Positions 55,933 through 64,000 of a stretch of 64,000 bases of DNA are shown here, in pieces; position 1 is the stretch's first letter, and the number at the start of each line of letters is the position of its first letter. Made by a program: the position numbers and the translations under genes. Origin of the DNA: Mikania micrantha. Lineage: Eukaryota; Streptophyta; Magnoliopsida; Asterales; Asteraceae. The notes beneath the pieces are model-generated. The model saw only the letters and a list, made by a program, of their open reading frames with translations, searched no databases and was not told the DNA's origin. Where the stretch lies: NCBI GenBank assembly GCA_009363875.1, contig CM018689.1, positions 61,145,595 through 61,209,594 on the forward strand, read 5' to 3'.

Positions 55933-58668
55933 TGTCACACCCCCAATTTCCTACGTGCGGTGTCAGACCGCTGAGTGTGACGTGACCAGGAATGAAAGCT
56001 CTTAGTCATATAGAATGACTCTATATGAGCTTGAAAACACATAGTTTTGATAGTCAAATCAAGTTACATTAAAAGTAAGCATCGAAATAAGTTAATTGTT
56101 TTGCAGCGGAAAATATAAGTTAGGCAGCGGAAATGTAATTGTCTAAAACTACATTGTTTTAAAGTGCGTCAATATAAAATGTTCAAAATATATGAAAAGT
56201 AAGCCTAGATGAATGCAAACTCTTCCTCAAATGCACCATGTGCATCCTAGCTTGCGTTGTTCAGTTACATGAGAATACATGCGAAAACGTGTCAACATAA
56301 AATTGGTGAGTTCACGGGTTTAAATAGTTAAAAGCAGTAACGAGATACATACTAGGTATGTTAACTTGTAGACCTATGGTTCGAGTGTGTTAGTTCATCT
56401 TACCGAAACTAGACTGTTTGTCGCCTCCGCCGGGTTATCGCGAAACCACGGCAGTAGATCGATATTACACTCTTCGTGACCTCCAGTCACAGCTGTCGTC
56501 GAGTGGGGTTTGTCAGACCTAGTAGTACTACGTAATAATGACTCGTTTGTTACACAACTAACGGTAATGATATGTGAGGACTTTGTTGCGGTATAGTTAC
56601 ACTAAAAAGTTGTTTTACAACATACCAGTCATACATCTAAAACAGTTGCATAGTATTCTCACCCAAAAGTTTAACAAAACACTTAAAGAGTATAAGTGGG
56701 GCTGTAAACTCACCAGAGTTTAGTAGTGTTGTTGCGGCGTAAGTGGCTGGTTGTTTTGCCCTTAATGGTTACCTTTATCACATAGGTGTTGTGAGTTCGT
56801 GTTCATGGTTATGTTCGTGTTCATGTTCATGTTAGTCTTACATAAACCTTGTTCGTGTCCAAACAACTCTAAGTTGTTGTGTTGGTCGTGTTGACCGTGT
56901 TTGACTTAACGACCCATTGGTGATTCTTTTGGTTCAAGTACTCGTTCAACGTGCGTTTAGTGTTGTATGATACATGTAAACACCGTTCATGGGATAACTT
57001 ACTATTTATAGTAAGTTTCCATTTTAGGAAAGTTTATATTTTAAGCAAGTTCACATAAAAATCACTTTTCATCTATTCTAACATGCTTGTTTATCCTACA
57101 TGATCATGTTATCACATAACATTTAATTACATGTTGTCAAATAAGCATACTTTCCGTTAAAAAGTTTATATTTATATAAAGTTGTAACAAATACACATAT
57201 TTCATCAAATATAATAAATCAAACTCACCTAAAATCAATATCTTAGTTCCAAATAACCATTTAAGCATACTTATTACGACTAGAACATCATCATTCATTG
57301 ATTTATCATAACAAAGTTACTATTTATAGTAACTCATGTTAAAACTTATATTTCAATGCTTTTAATAGAGCAAATACACCTAATGTCATCATATTAGATT
57401 CAAACAACCATTTAAGCATGAAAATCATGTCAAACTCATTATTCCTTAACCCTTTGTAGCTTAAAAGTTACTATTTTTAGTAATATGTGTGTGGATCACA
57501 TTTTATATCAATTTTAACTAACCAATACCCCAAAAATAACCATTTAGATCATAAATCATCATCCTAAACACATTCATATTTCTATTTCATCAGTTATCAA
57601 CATTTTGTAACCATAAAGTTACTAAAAATAATAATAATCTCAAGTGATAAACTTTTGACAAAAATAACTATAATAGGCCTTGTAAAACATCCCAAATATC
57701 TTTTATAATCATCTTCTTGCACTCACAATCAACTAGAACACATTAGATCATACATGCATGTTACCACAATCACCATATAGTGGGTTTATGACACTCATAC
57801 TTTCAATATCACAAGATAACATCAAAATGACCATCATATCATTATAAATCGATCTAGAATCACCAAATGAGTAACTTATTCATATAATCATAGATCTAAA
57901 TAGATCAAATTTGTGCATGTAGTGGTTTTGGTGATGCATGTGGGTTTTAATGAAAGATTGGTGTAGATAAGCTACAAAGACTACCTCACAAGCTTCCTAA
58001 AGGTTGAGATGATGCTGTAGCATGTCCTCAATAGCTCCAGAAGTGGCTGTAAATGACCAAAACGTGAAGGAGAAGGGCTTCAACTCTTGAATGTGGCTTT
58101 GAATGGTGAGATATGGCCTTCTAGAGGTTGAAGAAGAGCTTAACAGAGGTTTTTCGTCGATAACAAGATTGCTGGGTTCGGAGAAATAGGTAAGGTAGCT
58201 TCAGAAATGATTAGGTTTTATAAATATTTTGCGTGTTAGGCGGCTTCGCGTACCGCCAAGACTTCACTTTAGGTGTCTTGGCGTGCCGCGATGAATATTT
58301 TAATCGGATTGCTTCACGAGACACGCCGCGTACCGCCAAGGCCGGGCCGATCGTCCATCGCGTACCGCGAAGAAATTCAGGGATTTCAAAATCTCTCGCT
58401 CACCCCTTGCATACTGCCAAGGCCCAATCCAGGGTCCTTGGCGTACCGCGAGGACTCTTGGACTTGTCTTATTAGCCCAATTTCATTATTCAAGTTCGTT
58501 TTTCGGTTGTTTTATGATTACGATCATCGTTTCTTGACTCATTGTCATTGTTTAACTCATTGTAAGTTCTCTTAAGGCTCAATTATAGTTCAATCGAATT
58601 GTTGTTCGTTTGATTCATCAACGTTCGTTAAACAAGACACGTGTGTGTATTTTATGATAATTCTTCTA
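55933..58668 (-). repeat. Truncated Gypsy LTR, reverse orientation
   Basis: Starts TGTCACACCCCCAATTTCC and shares landmarks with the other LTRs (a TGAGAATACATG block near 56270, GGGGCTGTAAACTCACC near 56698). It stops at 58668, about 160-300 bp before its expected end, where an oppositely oriented LTR begins. No internal element sequence is attached, so it is a solo or broken LTR. Confidence 0.75.
58215..58451 (-). promoter_or_regulatory. LTR core promoter with CGCGGTACGCGA-type block
   Basis: Six motif copies (58245-58260, 58277-58291, 58326-58341, 58358-58370, 58407-58422, 58436-58451), variants of TCGCGTACCGC(G/C)A on the plus strand. On the minus strand they lead into a TATA box ATTTATAAAACC (58215-58224) about 20 bp away. 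Confidence 0.6.
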
Positions 58669-59840
58669 TGACACCCCATAATTTCCAGGTCAGCTTCTAT
58701 TTTAATTAAATATTTATTTAATTGATAATGGCATACGTGACACTAGAATTAGTTTAATTTAGTGTGACACGTGGCACGACAGTACAAACACTGACGCAAA
58801 CACGATAATTCGGCGAAGTATCGCAACACGCACACACGTGTCTAATGAATACGAACGTTGGTGAACAATTATCAAAACGTGTAACTAAACACTAGTAACA
58901 TCACGAAACGCTCAAACATTGAACTAGATAGTTCAAATAATGCCAAACAACGTTCCATAATCGAGACAACTTCAAAAACGAGTCAAACCATCGAAATTGG
59001 TCAAAATGGGCTCAACTGGGATCCTTCGCGGTACGCCAAGGACCTCGGAGTGGGTCTCAGTGGTACGTGAAGGATGGACGGGAGAATTTGAATCCCGAGA
59101 ATTTAATTCGGTACGCCAAGCCCTTTGGGGACCCTCTTGGCGGTACGCGACGACATCCAGACGCCAAATCTTTATAAAATCAAGACAATCATTACCACCC
59201 TACTCTTTTTACTCATTACCTTCGACTCTACACTCCACCTCCCGACCTTATACCTTCCTAAATCACCTGCAATCACCATTGGAAGCCATTGAAGCTTCAA
59301 GTCTTGAAGGTTGAAGCTTGGAGAAACACAAGAAGCTTGAAGAAGAGTTGTTGGAGCTCGATCACCATCACCATCACCTCATTCCCGCCAAATCCAGACG
59401 CCAAGGACCCCGGAGTGGGTCTCGGCGGTACGCGAAGGATGGGCGGGGGGATTTGAATCCCGAGAATTTAATTCGGTACGCCAAGCCCTTTGGGGACCCT
59501 CTTGGAGGTACCCAACGACATCCAGACGCCAAATCTTTATAAAACCAAGACAATCATTACCACCCTGCTCTTTTTACTCATTACCTTTGACTCTACACTC
59601 CACCTCCCGACCTTATCCCTTCCTAAATCACCTACAATCACCATTGGAAGCCATTGAAGCTTCAAGTCTTGAAGGGTGAAGCTTGGAGAAACACCAAGAA
59701 GCTTGAAAAAGAGTTGTTGGAGCTTGAACATCATCACATCACCTCATTCCTGTCAAACACTGTTGTCCAGGGGATTCAAGGAGCTGTTCAATCACCATGT
59801 TAGCATACTTGGAGATACAGGAGGTAAATCCATGGCTAAC
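58669..59840 (+). repeat. 5' part of another Gypsy LTR, plus orientation
   Basis: Starts TGACACCCCATAATTTCC and aligns in the opposite direction with the preceding LTR (CACACACGTGTCT..GAACGTTGGTGAA). It is cut at 59840 by the next LTR element, so its remainder probably lies beyond the window. Confidence 0.7.
59035..59758 (+). repeat. Tandem duplication of about 365 bp spanning an LTR promoter
   Basis: Two copies (about 59035-59399 and 59400-59758), each with the GGTACG-type block, a TATA box TTTATAAAA (59171-59179 and 59536-59544) and a following leader rich in GAAGCTTGAAG words. Copies are about 95% alike by eye. Confidence 0.82.
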
Positions 59841-62029
59841 TGTCACACCCTGCGCCGCGTGCGGAATCCACGGCGCGTGACGTAATGAATTCATAGCCAT
59901 AGTTCAAGAATAACCCGAGATTTACTAATGTTTCATAATTATTAGGTAGATTAGCACAATAGCACACAATATTATACATCAGAGTATACACATAATGATT
60001 GTATTACAAAACGTCTAGTTTGTTTCTTGTTTCTAGGTCACCCTAAACATTCATGGCATCATGACCTAGCTGATTTCCCTGATCTTGATTACCTGAAACA
60101 TGTAAAGAAAACTTGGATCAACCACACGTGGTTGAGTGAGAAACATATATTTTAAATTAACATGTTTTGTATAACTTGAGTAGTAATTATAGCACAAGCT
60201 CATCATATAAATGTAATGAAATACAAACCCAATGAACATGCAAATATCAAACCTATTGCAATAGCTTTCCATGTGCAGTACACCACTTGTACCCAGTTCG
60301 TGTGGTGTCCAACCCGCAGTTGGAGCACGCGTTTTCGTGTTCGCGGTTTCCCGCATATGGACCATACCAGTACTACCGGGGGCTTGAAGAATCAAGTTAA
60401 TGATATTGCATAAGAATAGCATCATTCAGCATTTGTATAACCAAAACATGTAAACGATTTGCATTGTATCAATAGTTTGCTTCCACAATAGTTTAAAATG
60501 TTTGAGTTATCAATAGTTTACATGTTCCATCCCGCGGTTTTAGCAAAAGAAAAGAAAAGGGGTTATGAGTCTCACCTGTGATATTGAAGCGTTTGATATT
60601 GAAGTTTCTCGCAAAATATGAAGAGAATTCTGCAATTCGTTAATGTTTTATGAGTTACTTGTATTTGAATTAGATTATCAAGCTGATCTAATTCTTAATC
60701 AGTCTCCTTAATTTAATATTGCACAAAGTGCAATAAACAAGGAACCTATAATGATTTAGGTTCTTATTAAGGAGTTTATGACTAACTGGATTAATCATGA
60801 CATTTTCGAATTAATCAAATAAATGTTGATTGTTGATTATTTTACTAAACAATTTCTAGATGAATTTCTGGCTTAGGAATAATCAATCCTTGTTATTGAT
60901 CATTTAGGTATCATGAAACATGAGAATGTGATATTAAAATAGGTTTAATAACCATGCTCAATGTACTAATATGACTGTTATCATAAACATCAGATCGTTA
61001 TTCCGGTGATTATCTTTATGCTTGTCATTAGTTTGAAATACTTGAATTTAACCTAGCATTTCAAGAAATGATCAGGATAATCACAATCATTGTTACAATC
61101 AAATGGTTTGAACCATTTTAATCTAAGATATAGTTTCATGAAAACCGGGCATTACAACAGATCAAAACAAAGATTTAACCGTTAACATATCGTGTTCTTC
61201 GTTTAGAATCAATCCTAACCATCATCTAGGCAATAATCAACAATCCTAACTATCTCATACGTTCAAAATCAAGATCTAATCAATCAAAATCAAGCTAGAA
61301 GGCTAAAACGAACCGTTACCTGATATGACGGATTTCTGGGGTTAAAACAACGATCGGGACTTGAAAACACGATCCTTGGTGAGTTTGGGATGTTTAGACA
61401 CCTTCAATCTTGAGTTTGGAGGCCAAAAATTGAAGAATTTTCGTTGGGAGGTTGAACAGAAGCGAGTAGAAGAAAAAATTTAAGTTTCTGGATGCCAATC
61501 TGATCTTTTAAGCATTTTTTGCCGACATATGGACTCCGGGCGCATCGCCCCAACTAGGTGCGTGGCCCGGGGCGTACCTCCTGGCGGCTATTTCGTCAAT
61601 TTTTAATTATATCTTCGTTTCGCGATTCCGGGAGCATATGAACTCCGTTTTGCGCACAGTTTTCGCCTACGTTCACGATTTTTCGAGCTCTTTCCAATGG
61701 TTATTATTTCAAGACCTAAAGAGTTCAAAATATTTGACCTCTTATTTAACGCTATATTCGCCTCAGTGTATCTTGAAATCGGAGTCTCGTTTCGAAATTC
61801 CACTTACACTCATTTTCTTCATTTCCGAGTTATGATTCTAGACATAAAATCGGTTGGTCATCTATTTGAATAAACATTATGTGATGAATGTTTCTTTGCG
61901 ATCTACTAACACCATTTTTCGCATACTATCAACCTGTAATAATTAAAATTATCAAATCAACGTGGATTTCAAGCACGATCACATGTGATTTCGTCATTAA
62001 TGACGTAATTTTCAACTCCAATTGTCACA
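59841..62029 (-). repeat. 3' LTR of the third Ty3/Gypsy element
   Basis: 2189 bp. On the minus strand a GC-rich block (61520-61590, with GGGGCGATGCGCC) precedes a TATA-like CTTAAAAGATCA (61501-61512). The block is shared with the LTR at 42844-45761. Confidence 0.85.
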
Positions 62030-62045
62030 GTCTCCCCTTGTTAGA
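62030..62045 (-). other. Polypurine tract of the third Gypsy element
   Basis: The minus strand reads CTAACAAGGGGAGAC directly before the LTR start TGTGACAATTGG. Confidence 0.75.
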
Positions 62046-62092
62046 GAAATTTTGTCTCGAAATTCAGTTTGCGCTCATCTATGATTGTCTGT

Positions 62093-63349
62093 TTATGAAA
62101 ACAAGTGAGGATATTTGTCTTTCATACGATCCTCACGTTCCCAAGTGAACTCAGGTCCATGCTTGGAATTCCATCTAATCTTCACGATAGGTATCCGACT
62201 GCGTTTTAGTTTCTTGATTTCTCGATCCATAACCTCAACAGGTTCCTCAACAAACTGAAGATTATCTTCAACTCGAATTTCTTCAATAGGAAGGACTTGT
62301 GATTCATCTGATAAACACTTTTTAAGGTTGCATACATGAAATACATCATGTATATTGCTGAGTTCGGAAGGTAATTCCAATCGATATGCTACTGGTCCAA
62401 TCCTTTCGATGATCTTAAAAGGACCAACATATCTTGATGCTAGTTTACCTTGTTTCTCGAATCTGACTATGCCTTTCCATGGAGAAACTTTTAACATAAC
62501 TTTGTCACCGACTTGAAATCCCAAAGGCTTTCTTCGAGTATCGGCGTAACTCTTTTGACGATCCTGTGCAGCTTTGATTCGGTCTCGTATAACGGCAATC
62601 TTATCGGTTGTTTCTTGTATAAGTTCTGGACCTGTGAATTGGGTTTCACCTATTTCAGCCCAGCAAACAGGAGACCTACATTTTCGTCCATACAAAGCTT
62701 CAAATGGTGCACACTTGATACTTGTGTGATAGCTGTTGTTGTAGGAGAATTCGACTAGAGGAATGTGAGTATCCCCGCTACCACCAAAATCAATAACACA
62801 ACTTCTTAACATGTCCTCTAAAGTCTGAATAGTTCGTTCGGTTTAGCCATCGGTTTGAGGATGGTAAGCTGTGCTAAGATTAAGTTGGGAGCCTAAAGCC
62901 TTTTGAAACGTTTGCCAAACCCTTGAAGTAAATCTGCTATCTCTATCAGAGATAATTGATATTGGCACTCCGTGTCGGCTCACAATTTCATCGAGGTATA
63001 GTTTGGCTAACCTGTTAGTATTGTAGTCTTCTCGAATGGCTAAGAAGTGTGCTGACTTAGTCAATCGATCAACGACTACCCAAATTGCATCATAACCCCT
63101 AGGCATTTTAGGCAACTTTATGAAGTCCATAGAGATTTGCTCCCATTTCCATAATGGGATCTCCAATGGCTGTAGTAACCCATAGGGTCTTTGATGTTCA
63201 GCTTTTACTCGTAAACATGTGAGGCATTTACTAACATATGTAGCAATGTCTTTCTTCATCCCAGGCCACCAATAAAATTCACGAAGGTCTTGATACATCT
63301 TGTCTGCGCCTAGGTGAATTGAATATTGAGATTTATGGGCTTCGTCCAT
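62093..63349 (-). pseudogene. Integrase and chromodomain-like tail, third element
   Basis: Minus-strand frame with HKSQYSIHLGADKMYQDL, CLTCLRVKAEHQRP (zinc region), WEQISMDFIKLP and ISDRDSRFTSRVWQ (core), STAYHPQTDG, then a TAA where family members have Gln (about 62840). It continues with SYNNSYHTSIKCAPFEALYG, KVMLKVSPWKGIVRF and a chromodomain-like WNSKHGPEFTWERED end before the stop at 62093. Otherwise open: the best-preserved integrase in the window. Confidence 0.9.
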
Positions 63350-63845
63350 AATTATTTTCCTTAGATTGCCAAAAGAAGGTACCCATATTCGATTTAAGAA
63401 ATAGTATGCCCCATCTGATTTGGTTTCAAATTGTTGATTTAAACCTTGTAGAGCTTAGTCACAGACATGAATCTCAGTAAGTGCCTCTTGTTGTGCTTCA
63501 CGGATTTGGGGTAGAAGACTAGTCTGAATAGTCATCTCCAATGCTCGTATTCTTCTGGGTTTTTCCCTGTCTTTTCGACTCAACGCATCTGCCACCACAT
63601 TAGCCTTGCCTAGGTGATAGCGGATTTCGCAGTCGTAATCATTGAGCAATTCTATCCAACGTCTTTGTCGCATATTAAGTTCCTTTTGATCAAAAATGTG
63701 TTGAAGACTTTTATGGTCTATGTAAACAACACATTTAGTACCATAAAGGTAATGTCTCCAAATTTTCAAAGCAAAGATTACAACACCTAACTCAAGATCA
63801 TGTGTGGTATAGTTTTTCTCAAGGATCTTGAGTTGTCTTGACTGA
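63350..63845 (-). pseudogene. RNase H and linker, third element
   Basis: LEKNYTTHDLELG near 63800, FALKIWRHYLYGTKC, YIDHKSLQHIFDQKELNMRQ and KANVVADALSRK are RNase H blocks. One stop (TAA at about 63456) separates this part from the integrase, in the same frame. Confidence 0.85.
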
Positions 63846-64000
63846 TAAAGCCCTTGTCCAACAACTCTTGCAACTGACTGGACAATTCTTGCATCTCAGA
63901 GGGTGCAAGACGATAAGGTGATTTTGCAACTGGATTTGCTCCAGGTATGAGATCTATTCTGAATTCGACTTGACGAATCAGTGGAAGTCCGGGTAATTCA
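63838..64000 (-). pseudogene. Start of reverse transcriptase, joined to RNase H by a deletion
   Basis: The minus strand reads LPGLPLIRQVEFRIDLIPGA and PYRLAPSEMQELSSQLQELL up to DKGFI, then jumps to RNase H sequence at about 63840 and out of frame. The reverse transcriptase core with its FIDD box is absent. Confidence 0.85.

Larger units (their letters stand above)
59841..64000 (-). mobile_element. Third Ty3/Gypsy element, runs off the window
   Basis: Minus-oriented. LTR 59841-62029 (TGTCACACCCTGCG to CAATTGTCACA), purine tract at 62030-62045, then chromodomain, integrase, RNase H and a piece of protease/reverse transcriptase to the window edge. Its other LTR and target duplication lie outside. 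Two stops and a large reverse transcriptase deletion make it dead. Confidence 0.88.

Noticed and set aside
58233..58575. Two frames of 80 and 100 codons with Arg-rich peptides
   Set aside because: Located in an LTR promoter block; high GC with few stops explains their length.
59318..59542. Frame with a His run after a Glu/Leu-rich start
   Set aside because: It crosses the joint of the LTR tandem duplication; the His run is a CAT/CAC repeat in the leader.

Overview
This is nuclear DNA of a flowering plant: spliced genes with GT-AG introns, TATA boxes, AT-rich spacers and a dense mix of plant transposon types. A eudicot of the daisy family (Asteraceae) is my guess from the style of the Ty3/Gypsy elements with 2-3 kb LTRs; the sequence does not prove it. 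No bacterial, viral-genome, organellar, rRNA, CRISPR or canonical tRNA gene was seen.

Only three coding units look intact. (1) A three-exon gene on the minus strand at 22333-28778 encodes a 312-residue very-long-chain 3-oxoacyl-CoA reductase-like enzyme (KCR type); both introns carry transposons, but the exons and splice sites are clean. (2) An uninterrupted 420-residue PIF/Harbinger transposase at 19767-21029 lies in an element with matching inverted ends and a TTA target duplication. (3) A small two-exon gene at 36484-36964 (132 residues, DLNEEP motif, FAR1-like segment) lies between two inverted arrays of about 30-bp palindromes. This third unit is the best candidate here for an undescribed system.

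The rest is layered transposons. 4277-17603: a 5'-truncated LINE with 13-bp target duplications, split by an 11.4-kb minus-strand Ty3/Gypsy element (5104-16505) with nearly identical 2.76-kb LTRs but a dead polyprotein. 17617-22332: a long-TIR MITE, a mini-CACTA and the PIF element. 22333-28828: the KCR gene. 28850-36112: a small hAT element, a Helitron-like end, MITEs and two minisatellites. 36113-37586: the palindrome-flanked gene. 37587-42843: a SINE split by a hAT element, another hAT element and a collapsed Copia element. 42844-54926: a 12.1-kb plus-strand Ty3/Gypsy element containing a fragment of another LTR element. 54927-55932: an exon fragment of an unidentified decayed gene, cut on both sides by LTR elements. 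55933-59840: two truncated LTRs head to head. 59841-64000: the start of a third Ty3/Gypsy element that runs off the window.

Boundaries of most elements were set from target-site duplications read directly in the sequence (5 bp for LTR elements, 8 bp for hAT, 3 bp for PIF and CACTA, 10-13 bp for SINE and LINE). All alignments and counts were made by eye.
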